Positions 22,171 through 34,756 of a DNA stretch of 64,000 bases are shown here, one piece after another. A program made the position numbers and the translations under genes. The notes beneath the pieces were generated by a model. The model did no database searches. It had not been told where the DNA came from and saw only the letters and a list, made by a program, of their open reading frames with translations. The number at the start of each line of letters is the position of its first letter. Position 1 is the stretch's first letter. Source of the stretch: Dryocosmus kuriphilus (Eukaryota > Arthropoda > Insecta > Hymenoptera > Cynipidae). The stretch spans positions 30,899,936-30,963,935 of the forward strand of contig CM076191.1 in assembly GCA_038277395.1 (NCBI GenBank), written 5' to 3'.

Positions 22171-23095
22171 AAGGATGTAATGGGAATTGTCTAAGTTTTC
22201 GATCGCGAGTTTTTAACAGATCTTTACGTTTCAGGACACACAGAGTCCGAAAATCATAAAATTTTGTCAGTCTTTTCGGTCTGTCTGTCTGCATGTATGT
22301 CTGTTTGGTTACACGAATGTTGTTGCCACGCTAACTTTCGAAGGATTTGTCAAATCTAATCAGCCTTCAATACACTTTTTGGGATCTCAAAATTAAGTTC
22401 TTTCGTTAACCAGCTTAATTCTATCAACATTAAAAAATGTAAAGCATTTTGAAAATCAAAAAAAAATGCTCTTATGATTTTCAGACATTTTTGTCAAATT
22501 TTCTGGTAGATGGCAAACATATTTGCGAATTAATTTAGTGAAATTTCTAAGTTTTATGCAAATTAAAAGAGTTACATTATTTTCAATATTTCAATATTCA
22601 AATTAACAAAAATCAATCGCCCTTTTTAATAGATATCAAATAGATTTAGAAATTGTCTCAACGACGTTTTTCGATTAAAGCAACATTTAAAAAGTTAAAT
22701 CATTTACAGTGTTATGATAATAATATTTATAATTATGATATTTAGTAGACGCATTATTTTTAGGAAAAAATTGTGTCATATATTTCATAAAAATTAAGAG
22801 AACTTTTATAAATAGTGAAAACAAAATATTAAAATAGGTACTAGTGCAAGATTTACAGCAAAATTATACCTCGATCCGAGGCTGTTTATTTCGATCATCT
22901 CGAAAAAGTAAAAACAAGCTAACTTTATTCTACTTGAAATCAGCAATTTAAAATGTATATATCGTTGAAAATATGACGAATATCAAACAAACGCGTTATT
23001 TTTCGAATGCAGCACAGAATTCAGGGACAGCCTATACGATATGAACCCGTTCCGTGATTTCATTATTTTCATTACAATAATTCATATATTAACCT
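22171..23095. other. No gene recognised
   Basis: AT-rich. A short GTCTGTCTGTCTG tract lies near 22280. No supported feature. Confidence 0.4.
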
Positions 23096-23099
23096 GTCT

Positions 23100-23529
23100 T
23101 TAGAACCTAATTGTCGAGAGGGAAGCGCGAGCGTCGCAATGAAAATGTAATCGTCAAAGCCGCAGGTAATTTGAGAACCTTCTTTGAAGTCAAATGTTTA
23201 TCAAATCATCCAAGCGCGTAGCTCGAGGTTAACACAGTATCGAGCGCGAAGCGCGCCTTTCAAAAGACGCGATATTTTCATATATCGCATAGTTTGGGTG
23301 GAAAATTGAATGTTTGATTTCTTGAAAAGTATTTTCAGTGAATAAGACCAGAACCGTTGGTAAAAAACGGCTGGTTAACGAACTCGACCTTTCTTTTTCG
23401 GCCTTCAAAAATTCTGCATAAGTGCCTGTTTCTTTGGATTCAGGGGTTCTCGAAACGTTGAGATTTCATGCAATCCGCGAAAGTCAGTTTCCAAATAAAA
23501 CTAATACCTTTTCATTGAGATGAGAATGC
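23100..23529 (-). repeat. Hairpin-rich repeat, diverged fragment F
   Basis: Contains GAGCGCGAAGCGCG at about 23241-23256, the conserved block ending GGTTAACGAACTCG, and the left-type terminus as CATTGAGATGAGAATG (23512-23529). It is shorter than other copies and diverged. Confidence 0.65.
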
Positions 23530-23695
23530 ACACGGAGAAAAAGGTTTAGTTAGGCCAACGAGGATCCTAGTACGCCCTACTAGACAGTGTAGTTAAATAT
23601 GAACCAACAAGCTGTCTAGTTGCGCGCGCCAGACAGTTCAGTTAGACTCTGTCTAGTTAGGCGTACAAGGCATCGGGTGCGAGTTACTTGACAAC

Positions 23696-23890
23696 TAGTA
23701 CGGCCAACGTTTTCATGGGTAGTGGGGCTAACTAGCTGTCTAGTAAAAGTGACCGAACATTTAGTACGGCCAACGTTTTCGTGGGTAGTGGGGCGAAGTA
23801 GCTGTCTAGTAAAAGTTACCGAACATTTAGTTAGGCCTACGTTCCTATGTTTTGTTGACTTAACTAGATTTCTGGTCAAATTATGTAGCG
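23696..23890. repeat. 66-bp tandem repeat, three units
   Basis: Units start at GGCCAACGTTTTC (23702, 23768) and GGCCTACGTTC (23833), a 65-66-bp period. The repeat is open on the minus strand as a 22-residue periodic peptide (23616-23915), which I regard as a by-product. Confidence 0.75.
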
Positions 23891-24016
23891 TCTCGTCGGG
23901 CGTTATTCGATCCAAACACTTACTTTACACATAAAGGGATTAAATTTAAGAAAAAAACGAAGAACAAATATGATTTTTATGAACGAAATTATTATTAAGA
24001 AGAAGAAAAAAGTCCA

Positions 24017-24100
24017 CTCATCTTTGAAGACAGACTTATACGAGGATAAGTTCCACAAATCCAATAGTTTGTCCACTTCAGCGTCACAAAATTCACTCAT
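24017..24100 (-). CDS. Candidate first exon resembling the start of a SAM domain
   Basis: The frame from ATG at 24100 reads MSEFCDAEVDKLLDLWNL followed by SSYKSVFKDE. The spacing of hydrophobics and the LLDLWNLSSY...F.DE pattern look like helices 1-2 of a SAM domain (protein-protein interaction). Just past DE the frame runs into a hydrophobic, probably intronic stretch, and GAGTGGAC offers only a weak donor. No second exon is visible inside the element. It may be a captured host exon or the element's own gene. Confidence 0.35.
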
Positions 24101-24551
24101 TTTATATAATAGATAGAAATACAATACAAACAACACTAGGCTATGCTATCTTATATTTTTAACTATAGAATAGAAATAACACTATGCTATACTATACTAT
24201 ATTTTTAACTAAATTGATCAATAAATACAAATAACACACGAAAATCGAACGAAAATGTACGCGTCGTCAAAAGAAACTGAAGATGGTGACGCCGAAAATT
24301 AAGCAGGCATGCTAGAGGGTATTAGGTAAAGGGTGTGAAGGCAGCATCGAAGAGAACAATAAAGTAGTGGGGGACTACTGTTTACTAGATGTCTAGTTAC
24401 GGACACTAGTCACCACTACTAGACGGATCGGTTAGATTTACTACACCACTTACTAAAAGTTTAGTAAGCCGTACGAAGCATCTGTCTTAAATTTACTAAA
24501 CGCGCGTAACTAGATTCGTCTAGTTGGCCTAACTAAACCTTTTTCTCCGTG

Positions 24552-26281
24552 CAAGAAGAATATTTTTGAAAAAACACTCAGCACTGCTATTTTGTTTTAT
24601 TGAAGAAAGAACATTTGTGCCGAGGTGTAATAAGTATTCACAATATTATACTGAAATTACGAAAAAAGTTATCATTTTTCGAATTTCGAAAATCTGACAA
24701 TTACATATTCCCAAATACACTTTTCACTCTTATCACATTACTTTCAGCACAACTTTAAGATATCCTAAATTCGCAATATTTTTGAAAATTTCGGGACAAA
24801 GAAATAACTTCAAGTTTGAAAAAGTCGATTTTATTTGAAGAATATGCATCTGAATGAAAAATTTCTTATGAAAAAAATGGATTGTCAAGTACTGGATTCA
24901 ATACTTTTTTTCGCGAAAAAATACTAGATCTCCAATACTTTGAGAAAAACAGTATAGAACCATTACTTACCAATACTTCTTTTTCACAAGGGGTGTCTTG
25001 AGAAATAATTGTTTTTCTCACCAAGCACAACTCACAATCAGTATAACTGCTAAATTTTTTAAATTCGTATTTATGAAAATTTAGGGTAAAAAATAATTTC
25101 AAGTTAAAGAAAGTCAATTTATTTTCTTTGTAAAATATGATACATTTCAGTGATGAGTGTCTTTAGGATGTATAGTTGTGCTTGTCTAGCACAAGTCAAG
25201 ACAACTTTCAAATTTTCAAAATTTGCATCTTTGAAAATTTCGAGTAAAAAAACAGTTCCAAATTCAAAAAAGTTTAGTTGTTTTAGAAAATTTGAGGGCT
25301 CGTGAAAGATTCATTAAAGATATTTGTTGAGATTGTTTAATGAACTTCAGCATACAACATTAATTGATATTTTCGAAATCGTTTCGAGTCTTAGAATTTG
25401 TATTTGTATCAAAATATTGTGTATCTTACCATAATACTGACTAGCACAAGTTTCCTTCTTTTTTTTCGAAAAGATGAAATTGCAGTGCTAATTTTTGCCA
25501 AAAATGTTTTTATTGTTTGTTTTGAAAACGGTTCATAATATCGAATTTCCTATTACCACACATTTTTTTGGTGCCGGCCCCAAAAATATATTTTGGGAAT
25601 TTTGGCGAAAATTTTGATTTAAAAAAAAAAGTCTGCGATACAATAGAGCACAAATCTAGCACAATTCAGCAAAACTTAAATTTTTTCGAAAATTCAAGAC
25701 GGCAGTACATTAGGCTATACCCCCTCCCCCTCAAAAAATATGTGTTATGTAATTTATAGATGGATCCTAACTTAAATCTTGCAAGAACGAAGGGAAGTTA
25801 AAAAAGTAAAAAGGAATAAGGTTGAAAGAGAAAGAAATAATAATTTTGTTGAGAATGTTACAATTGTTACAAATGAAGGCTAAGGGAACATAAGGGTCTA
25901 ACCCACCAATATTTCGAAAATGCGTTTTTTTAATATTCTTTTATTAGGTCCTCATAATATTAGAATTGTAAAATTCTTTTTCTTTGACCTCTAAAAAAAT
26001 TCTTGAAGTTCACGCTGGTCCTATCCCAAGGGTACTGAGGCTATCATTTTTCCAGCGTCCTAAAAAGTTTTTTCAATATGGGTTGAGCCCTTATGTTCCC
26101 CTAAGCTACATATATTACAAATGTTACAGTTGTGGAAGGAGGAGATTGAAAAATAGAGGGGAAGGGGGGGGGGAAAAGACCTTTTAAAAAATAGAGAAAG
26201 TACACGAAGGAAAAGAAAAAGAAGGGTTCGAAAAAATGGTGGTTGAAAAGAGTATGAAGGGGTAGTAAGGAAAGGTAGGAG
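24552..26281. other. No gene recognised
   Basis: AT-rich throughout. Repeated phrases such as CTAGCACAAG and TTTGAAAATTTCG recur at low similarity, suggesting old decayed repeats. A G-rich run lies at 26160-26172. Confidence 0.4.
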
Positions 26282-27056
26282 AAGTGGCGGATTTATCTTC
26301 CGAGGGGCTCGGAGCTAAATCGAGCCGAGGCCGACGATTCAAGTTTTCAATTTGGCGATGGCGACCATTTTTGGCTACCTAAAATATCCGTGCGAAAAAT
26401 TTTTTTTTCAATTTTTATATATTGTCCTTTGGTTTTTGTATATGGTATTTGCGCGCGCGGTGTGACACTGGTGGCGCCATCATAAGGGATCTTGGCAAAA
26501 AGTTCGTCATGAACTGAGCCGGAGGTAGAGCCATAAGTTCGACATTTCAACAAAATAACAACATGCAATTGCATGTAATAAATTCAATATTCCCGTGTTA
26601 ATTGGTAAGTATATATAAAAAAATTAAGTGGGGGGGGGGGGGGGGGGGGGGGTTGGCGACTTTGGCTACCAAGCGCCATGCAGATGGCGATCTGGTCGTC
26701 ATTTCTCCTGGGTACCCTGTACATGCTTCGACTTGACCGCCTTGCAAGCGGCGATATTCTTCAAGGTTATGTATTATCTTCACAGAATCCATTATTATGT
26801 TATGAATAACTTTTATATATATAAGAAATACGAGTTGACCAGGGTCCAATTTTGAGATGTATATTTCAAAATTGAAATTCAAAGTTTTTACTTAAAACTT
26901 CAAAATTGAAAATAAATATACTATTGCAGAAATTTTTGAAAAATTGACTCAATCATTTGAAAAGTACAAGATTTTCGCATCATAATTCAATTTTTTTCTT
27001 GGAGCGCGGGGCATGGTGCTTAAGCCCCGGCTAGCCCGTACCTAAATCCGCCACTG
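26282..27056. mobile_element. Non-autonomous hAT-type element with 8-bp duplication
   Basis: The ends are (C)AGTGGCGGATTTA and its inverse AAATCCGCCACTG. The flanks are GGTAGGAG (26274-26281) and GGTAGGAA (27057-27064), a 7/8 match. Short TIRs of CAGTGGCGGA type and an 8-bp duplication are hallmarks of hAT. It contains a G23 run at 26630-26652 and no transposase. Confidence 0.82.
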
Positions 27057-27391
27057 GGTAGGAATTGGCAAACGAGTTTGTAGGAAAAGAAATTGATATA
27101 GTGGTCGGAAGACATTGGAGAAAAGATTCTTAACAAAAAAATGAAAGAAGATCTTGAAAAGAAATAGTAGATGGTAAAATGAAAGGAAGAAGGTTGCAAA
27201 ACTAAGAAGAAGAGTCTCTAGTCTCTACAAGCAAAGAAGAGGAGTGTAACATCAACAGAGGGTTGAAAAAGGAAGGATTAAAGTTGGGAAAAAAAAAGTA
27301 AGAAGAGCAAAAAGGAATGAAGGGGTATAAAAATGGGACGGAGAGGAAAGTGCGTGACGATAGGAAAACGCACGGCGCGGCACGGGGTGGG
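27057..27391. other. Purine-rich stretch, no gene
   Basis: AG-rich on the plus strand with no convincing coding potential. Frames open on either strand reflect the composition. Confidence 0.4.
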
Positions 27392-27685
27392 CAGTGGCGG
27401 AACCAGACCGCGCATGGAGGGGGGCAATCGGGCAAACTGGTATTCAAAAATCTAAAAGAAAGGTTGCCAGGTATAAAAAAAATTAGGAAAAATCTTGCAC
27501 ATACATTATTTTTACTGTTCTAATTATTTTATTATAATATTGAATCAGTTATACATTAATTACATTAATTATATTAACTCCAGGCAATATGAGTAACGCT
27601 TATCGAACAAGATTTAAAATTATTGATTGTAAGTAGGACATGGGGGGGGGGTCGACTCGATCGCCCCTCGCTGGATCCGCCACTG
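27392..27685. mobile_element. hAT-type MITE, 294 bp, perfect 8-bp duplication
   Basis: Ends CAGTGGCGGA and TCCGCCACTG. Flanks GGGGTGGG at 27384-27391 and 27686-27693 are identical. It shares terminal bases with the element at 26282-27056 but little internal sequence. Confidence 0.85.
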
Positions 27686-27693
27686 GGGGTGGG

Positions 27694-28792
27694 GCAGTTG
27701 GGGGTAGAAACTAAACTAAAGCATAAGGTCGCTACGTTGCGTGCTCCTCCATTTTGTCTTAACTGTATGCGGTTGCTAGGCAACAGCCCTTACGCTCCAT
27801 TCATTTATAATTCAACAGCCAATGCGGGCCACGCGTTCCGCACCCTCATTCAGCTCACTCCACTCTCAAACGCTGGATAACCGTTGCACCTTGTTCACGC
27901 ACCCCCGCACGCACTCGCCCACGCACGCCATCTCATTCCACTTTCCACCTTCCATCACTTTATACCAACGAATCTTCCCATTCTTCCCGTGATACCCCTT
28001 CTATGCGTCCTTTCCAACCACCACCCTTCCAACTCGCTATGTATTTTGTAATTTTTCGTTATCGCTTCGTTTCTCTTCCTGCTGCAGCAGTCTCAATTGC
28101 ACAAGACTATAAGAATGCCTTTCTTTCTTCCTTCCTTCGTTCCCACCTTCGGTCTTTTCATGGGGTTGAATGGAAAGAGGGTTCAATTCAAATGGTGAAT
28201 AAAGAATCATATTCAATGTTTGTTAGCCGAACAAAGTTCAAGGTTTCAGAAATTGAAAGTGTTTCCACTCTCAGGGCTTTAGATTAAAAACTCAAAGTTA
28301 AAGACTCGAGTGAAAAGGTTTTATTTTCAAGGTTTTGATATTGAAATCGTTCCAAATTGAAAAATTCCAATTCTATAATGACTAAATTAAAAGCGTTTTA
28401 TCAGGGGTGTGCAAGAAATCTGAAACCAGAAGATCGATCAAGTCGGGTTCTTTAAATAAAAAAGAAAGTTACTGTAAACCAAAAGACAGATTCGGGTTTT
28501 TAGCACCACACTGATAGCTTTTATTCTTATAATTATAGAAATATTTTTTGTTTATTTCTGAAAAACATCATGAAACATTCTAAACCATTTAAAAAAATTT
28601 TTTACAATTGGAACAAGATAGGTTTCTTCAAGCTTTACTTCCACTAAAGAAGATCCATCTTGAAATGAATTCTTCTGACAACCGGAAGCAGAAAGGGACG
28701 CTAAAGCGTACTTGAGCCCCTTTTTACCAGATTTAGGGATGATTTTCTCAAATCACGTTACTTACTGTGAATAAACGTAATAAGGGAGCGAT
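27694..28792. other. GC-richer block 27750-28160, no recognised gene
   Basis: A C-rich stretch with CACGCACCCCCGCACGC could be a promoter or first-exon region. A 94-aa frame (28003-28287) has no recognisable domain. Beyond 28300 the sequence is AT-rich. Confidence 0.35.
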
Positions 28793-28985
28793 ACCCAATG
28801 TGGCGCACCTAAAACTTTGGATTGTAAGAATAATATAAGCGATTTTGCTGACCTAAACTATCGAGCATGTCTGCATGTAGTTTGTTATCTTAGTATTGCT
28901 TTATATATGATAGGCGAATGTATTACTTTCTTTATAATACGAGTGCACCAAGTTAAATTCTGCGCCACATTAGGGACTGCTCCCC
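28793..28985. mobile_element. 193-bp MITE with TA duplication
   Basis: Imperfect inverted ends of about 25 bp: AGGGAGCGATACCCAATG with TGGCGCA against the inverse of CATTAGGGACTGCTCCCC. TA lies on both flanks (28791-28792, 28986-28987). The TA duplication suggests Tc1/mariner-type mobilisation. Confidence 0.7.
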
Positions 28986-30008
28986 TATGAATTTTTAATT
29001 TTGCGATAAATATACATAAATAACAGTACAGTTAAAGTCGAAAATTTTGCAATTGTAATAATCAAATATCTATACAAGATGCATATTATATATTGATATA
29101 TATATAGAAAATGATAATTATTCTGTTAAAAAATAATTTTCTATAATTAAAAATTAACAAAATATGATCGAAAAATCTTTCTGATACCAAAGTTTTAATT
29201 TCGCAAAAGAGAGATACCTTTTGTAGAACTGTATAAGCATATATATGTATATATATATATAATATATGTGTAAATCTTCGTTTCAGCTTACATGAAATTC
29301 ATGAAGGTAGTCTAAAATGTGCGCGTGCTGCTTACCTTTGACTAATGTAATGATTTATTAACGCCTAGCTGCAGCTGACCAATTAGAAGACATCAACACA
29401 TGTAGGCGAGCTAAATTGCCATAACTTCATCAGCGTCTGAGAAACTTAGTGAAAGGGCAGACACGATGCCCGTTACGTTGAATTGGATAAGAGAAGTTTT
29501 GACTTCATAATACTTAAATATTTTAAGCAAAAAAGGAGAGTATTAGGTACCAAACTAAAGGCAAAATATTCATTTAAATAATATAGGCATCCTAACATAG
29601 ATTCAATCAGATATATATGTGCCCATAATTAATCTTTTTCAGAACCAGTGCACTTTTATCCCCCGTGCAGAAATTGCCCCATTTCGCCCCATTTAAAATT
29701 AGGCTTTGACAAGACTCTTGCCAGTCTTACTATTTTGAATAAAATGAACAAAATTATAACAGGGCACTAATCGGGCAGTATAGTGAGTCCATGTGTGATT
29801 ACTTACAATGTATGACCTCGTTGTTGCCATTTTCAAATAATTAAATAACATCCTGATAAAAATTATAACATCATTTTCAATTATTAGATTTTGACGAGTG
29901 TTTACGGCCAAAACCCCAAGTCGGGTATTTTTCAGATACCTTGGTTTTACCACACATGTCCGTTCGAAAATAATTTCGCAGCGCTTGCGTAGCGCTCGCA
30001 TCGCGGCA

Positions 30009-30011
30009 GTG

Positions 30012-30073
<62 letters not shown>
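30009..30073. repeat. (AT)n microsatellite
   Basis: About 30 AT dinucleotides. Confidence 0.95.
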
Positions 30074-30075
<2 letters not shown>

Positions 30076-30779
30076 AGTATTCGTGATAAATCACATTCTG
30101 TTTACACGTGGAATAAATTTTAAGAAAAAAAATTTATTTTTCACTATTTACATGTGGTCCATCACTTTAAGGGGTATTTATCAGTACTTGGGGAGGTGGT
30201 TATTTAAAAAATCCTGAAAAATGTAAAGTCAATTATTCGATATTGTAAACAGAACTGCTTTTCTTAATTTTTTGAGTTCATACCCTGGCTTTAATGATAA
30301 AAATATTCATAAGAAGTGTAGTTTTAAAATAATATAAAATAAGGGTTGCAACACCTTGGATCATAAACATACCTAATACTCCGGGCTTCTTACGATAAAT
30401 GTCTTCTACTTGGGTTTATTCAAAAATATCCATTAGATGCCGAGATATATCAAAAGAATGATTTTAAGGGTAAAAGTTAGGGGTCATTTTCACTCCTTAA
30501 AAATGATGTCGGCACATAAAAAAAAATATGTATCTCTTATTTCGTGAAGTACTACAATATACCGAAAAATTATCAAAATCTGTGAGGTCGGGTTGCAGGG
30601 GTTTCGTTGCAAGTAAAACAGTTCCTTCTTTCTGAGCCACAAATCAGGTGAGCTTCCGTAGGGTGTAGTTCAGAATAGTATAGCTAGATGGCTTCAAAAT
30701 GTCTTCTCAAAAGTGACGTCGTTCGAAAAAGGTATAAGAGACGGACGATTGCTCACTATCGTTACTCTGGTTGATCTGG

Positions 30780-30811
30780 TTTCCCTTCACACAAATTTGT
30801 GTGAAGGGAAA
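30780..30811. repeat. Perfect 32-bp palindrome
   Basis: TTTCCCTTCACACAAA is followed directly by its exact reverse complement with no loop. It has no neighbours that explain it. Confidence 0.9.
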
Positions 30812-31671
30812 ATCGCCAACATGAAAAATAGTTAATCTCTTCACATTAAGAACACACGCGGGATTTTTTTTTCGTATATTATGTTTCTTTTTTAATTCGT
30901 TTTTTCAATTTAACATTTACATTTACATTTTAATTCGTTTTTGGTACTTTATTATAGTTGCGACGTAATAAAATTTATTTTTTATAAAAGCAGGTAATTT
31001 TAACCCGATTATGATTTTCTTAAAAAAGGCATTCACTAGAAGAGCTGACAAGGCCCTGACAAGTTTCCCCTACCTAGGGCATTACATCGAAACAGCGTTA
31101 CAGGCTTGTCAGGTTCTAGTCAGTATTTCTAGTCTACACCACACTAGAACCAGGGGAAACTGGCCAAACCCCCACTAGGCCCACATCGAGATTTCTGCAC
31201 GGGCCCAGGCAAGGGGCTTGGACCATAATCTGGATAATCGGCTTTTACAATAGTCACAGTGCTAAGTGACAGATATTTCTCTTGATATCACCAAATAAAA
31301 ATTCAGCACTATTACCTCGTAATGTTTTTCTATTAATACAAACAATAATTTTAATTATTTTGTCAAAAATACGTTGGCTCCAACCTCTGCTGTATTTACT
31401 ATTATTATTAGGTAGGCAATTAGGTACACGTTGGTATAAGTTCATTTGTTTATGACTTTTTAGTTCGAAACACTCAGTGGTACCAACATAAAAAAATTCC
31501 TTCCGCATACAAATCTAATCTTTCTAGAATTATCCAGATCGGGACACATAACACTGCCAATAAAGACATATTAATTACGTTTTTCCTCAAAATTAGAAGG
31601 CTCTTGCTGTGAAAATGTTTAAATTCAAGTGCCCTGCGAATACAAGGAACCAAGAAAAACAATTCAAAAAA

Positions 31672-32625
31672 TCTGCCCGCTGCGCGGGCACATTCTCATC
31701 GCGCGCGCCGCGCTTCGCGCGAAGTATGAGCGCACCTATGGCGCGCGTCTGTTGGCACTCGCGCTTCGCGCTCGATAGATTATTCACCTCGCGCTACGCG
31801 CTCGGTGTTTATGGATCGTATAAACCTTTAAATTAAAAATTACAAAAGAAATTATTTTACTTAAGGCTCTATCGCCCTTAAGGAATACATTCTCATCATG
31901 ACACTCGCGCTTCGCGCTCGATATAATTACATTTTTTTTAAAACACATTGTAGATTGGTAAAGTTTTTTAGTGATTTTCCAAATTTCACAATAGAGGATT
32001 TCGATTCTTAAAAGTAAAACGATGACTCTTATAAATAAATTTTGTAGCTCTTTCCAAGGTGAACAATTCTGCTTGTTAATATTTTCTCATATCTTGCATA
32101 GTTGTATCTTGAAGATTTTGGCGGGAAACTAGAGTTTCTTAATTTTAATAGCGTTTTCTTGATTAAATCAAAAACCGTTCATTTTATCAAAAAACGGTTA
32201 GGACAAAATTTATAGATTTTTTTAAGATGAACAATTGTACTTTCTTACATTTTTTTTGTATCTCTTATATTTTAGCCGGAAAATGGATTTTTTGATTTTG
32301 TGGAAACCGTTTTTGAGGAATAAAACCATAACCGTTGGTGAAAAACCGCTGGTTAACGAACTCGTCCTTTCTTTTTACCCCTTAAAGAAGTGTGCCAAAG
32401 CGTACTCCAATCCGATTAGTCCTTCGAAAGTTATCGTGGGAACAGACTCCGACGACAACGACGACAACGACGACAAGGGCGACGACGACAACGACAACAG
32501 ACAGACAGACACCGTCGTAAAAACCGTTTTTTTTCGGATTCAGGAGGTCTCAAAACGTGGAGATTTCATGAAATCCGCGAAAGTCAAATTTTGCATAAAT
32601 CTAATACCTTCTCTGATGAGAATGT
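31672..32625 (-). mobile_element. Hairpin-rich repeat, copy C (inverted)
   Basis: 954 bp, flanked by A6 on both sides (31666-31671, 32626-32631), that is T6 in element orientation. It has the hairpin cap (CTGCCCGCTGCGCGGGC), then the palindrome cluster (to about 31925), the AT-rich units, the GACGACAACG tract (32448-32505) and the terminus GATGAGAATGT. It is shorter than copy B because it has fewer internal ~154-bp units. Confidence 0.85.
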
Positions 32626-32631
32626 AAAAAA

Positions 32632-34750
32632 TATTATCTCAGCAAAAATTGAAACACTACCAGAGGATAAAAGTTACTTCGCTATGAAGAAAACACATTT
32701 TTAAAATGTTTTAATTTAATAACGACAAGTAAGTGGTAAATACATTATGGTACAATCTCTTTTTGATAATGTTCGTTACTTATAAAAAAATACTACACCT
32801 CCTTTAATTAAAATATAATTTTATTTCTACGCGTTATTCAGTTGAGGAACCTATCCATTTGAAGAACCTATCCAGTTGAGGACACTCTCCCCTACTTATA
32901 TAGTAAACTTCAACTAATGACAGGTATAATGAAAATAGTGACAAAATCGGACTTCAATACTTCATTTGTACGAATTTTAAGTTTCGAAAAGTGTAAATAC
33001 TAAAATCGCAGATTATTGTATACTCGAGATATGTATCTTAAAGTTCAAACACATTTCCTGTTTTTATTTTTAATGAAATTTAATACAGCTAAGATGTCAG
33101 GTGTATAAAAAAGCTTTCTTAAGTTGATTTTTTTTGTGGAAATGACACTCAAAAATTTCACAAAAAATAAAAAAATTTTCTGCCTCTGCATCGAAGATAT
33201 GGAGAAAAATTACAAAAAATGACCCATTTATTATTATTTCGAGCTCAGTATTTCTTTTCTTGATAGATCTAAGTTATAATTAAAAAACGATCAGAACGAC
33301 TGAATTTTTACCTGCTCTTTTCTCCAATATCTGCTCATCATGATTCAGTAGAATAATAAAGAAGATTGAAAATAAAATAATGTTTATTGAGTATTATTAA
33401 CATGAAAATACCTTCACATTTAAAATTAATTTTCGGTATCTAGATTAAGTGAAAATGATATATGTAACGTGCAATAAAAATGGAAAATCTAAGAATAATA
33501 CCTCTGATTGCGAACACTTTATCTTTCGCAATCTGCATTACCTTATAAATTGTTTCCATTATCGCCCAGCGACAATTTTAATTAGAAATTTTTTTTTATT
33601 ATTCTTAAGAGTCTATGAAACTTGATTCCCTTATTTTGTATTAAAGTTGCAGAAACCTTATAAGATAAGATACTTTTTAGCTCTCATTTTACTCTACAAT
33701 TTTACGGTAAAATTGGAATATGGTCAGGTTCATTGTAGAATGTTTCATAATACTTTTTTTTTTTAATTTCAGAATAGTATAAAGTATTTTTTGTTGAAAA
33801 TTATGTTTTGAAATTAATTTAGGAGTTTGTTCTTTATGTAAAGATTAGAGTGTTTCAAAAAAAGATTTTTTCTCTCTCTCAAATATCACTCCTAGAATCT
33901 GTTCCTTCTGGTATCAAAATGACACCTGAATTTTAGCTAATTTAAAAAATGCAAGGTATGCGTACCAAGGTAAGAATAAATCATTAGCAACTTTTATTTT
34001 TAAAAATTAAAAATTTTTATTTTAAAACAATATATATTCTACGCACGCCAAAGTAAAAGAATTCAATAGCAACTCTTTTTAGTAAGCGTTACTATTTAAT
34101 TCTTTATTAATTTATACAAGAATTTTTTTAAAAAACCACTTTTTGGTTTTTGTTGTTTTGTTGTTTTGTTTTGTTTTTTTTGTTTGTTTCTTTCATCTAG
34201 GGTCGATTTTGTAGGGTTGGAAATGTTAGCACATCCTACAACTTCATCTCCTAATAATTTTTTTTTTTTTCATTTTAAGCTGTTTAGAAAAAACAGAATT
34301 TCGAATTAGAGAATTTTCTATAAGTTCAGAGGAAGAATTATCTTGTTTAGGGGTATTACTGATGGTCAATAAGGATTGATATATTTTAAAGAGTAAACCT
34401 CTGTTCAGTGGTGAAATTTCTCTCTAACATAGAATGTTCTAAGCCCTTAAGATTTCGAATTACGTTTTATAACTCTCGGGGTTGAACTTTTCACCTAAGG
34501 ATAGTTTAAAAGAGCTGCAAGGGTAGATTTCTCTTACAGAGTGTATTTTCATGTCTTAATCAAATTTATTTCACTTTACAGTGATATAAAAAGTGAAACT
34601 ATTGAATGAAAAGTTCAGGGGTAGAAATAGTTAACATATGAGTAATTCTAGAGAATTGTGCGAGATGTAATCAGAGAGTATTTTCGTCTTCAAGTAAAAT
34701 TCTTTTCCATTTAATAATCTTAAAAAATTTTAATATTTCTGATCATAATG
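32632..34750. other. No gene recognised
   Basis: Strongly AT-rich, with poly-T and TTTTG tracts near 34140-34190. I see no coding exon, RNA gene or element end in it. It appears to be the pre-insertion host flank of the provirus. Confidence 0.45.
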
Positions 34751-34756
34751 TTCTAC
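34751..34756. repeat. Target-site duplication, left (ttctac)
   Basis: Identical to 48125-48130 and directly abuts the provirus terminus AGTA. Confidence 0.9.

Larger units (their letters stand above)
23531..24551. mobile_element. 1-kb element with CACGGAGAAAAAGGTTTAGT inverted ends
   Basis: CACGGAGAAAAAGGTTTAGTTAGGCCAAC at 23531-23559 is repeated in inverse at about 24523-24551. The flanks do not give a clear target duplication. Inside are three 66-bp tandem repeats (about 23696-23890), CTAGT-rich subterminal repeats at both ends, and a minus-strand SAM-like first exon (24017-24100) with an AT-rich upstream region. A similar single CACGGAGAAAA terminus occurs at 53632. Confidence 0.75.
29662..31203. 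mobile_element. Possible TIR element, CCCGTGCAGAAAT ends
   Basis: CCCGTGCAGAAAT at 29662-29674 is perfectly inverted at 31191-31203. No duplication flanks it and no protein is encoded; a 100-aa minus-strand frame (29699-30001) is not recognised. The two ends may belong to different elements. Confidence 0.35.

Noticed and set aside
23616..23915. 99-aa protein with 22-residue repeats
   Set aside because: The period equals the 66-bp DNA repeat, and the frame ends at the repeat edges; there is no independent evidence of coding.
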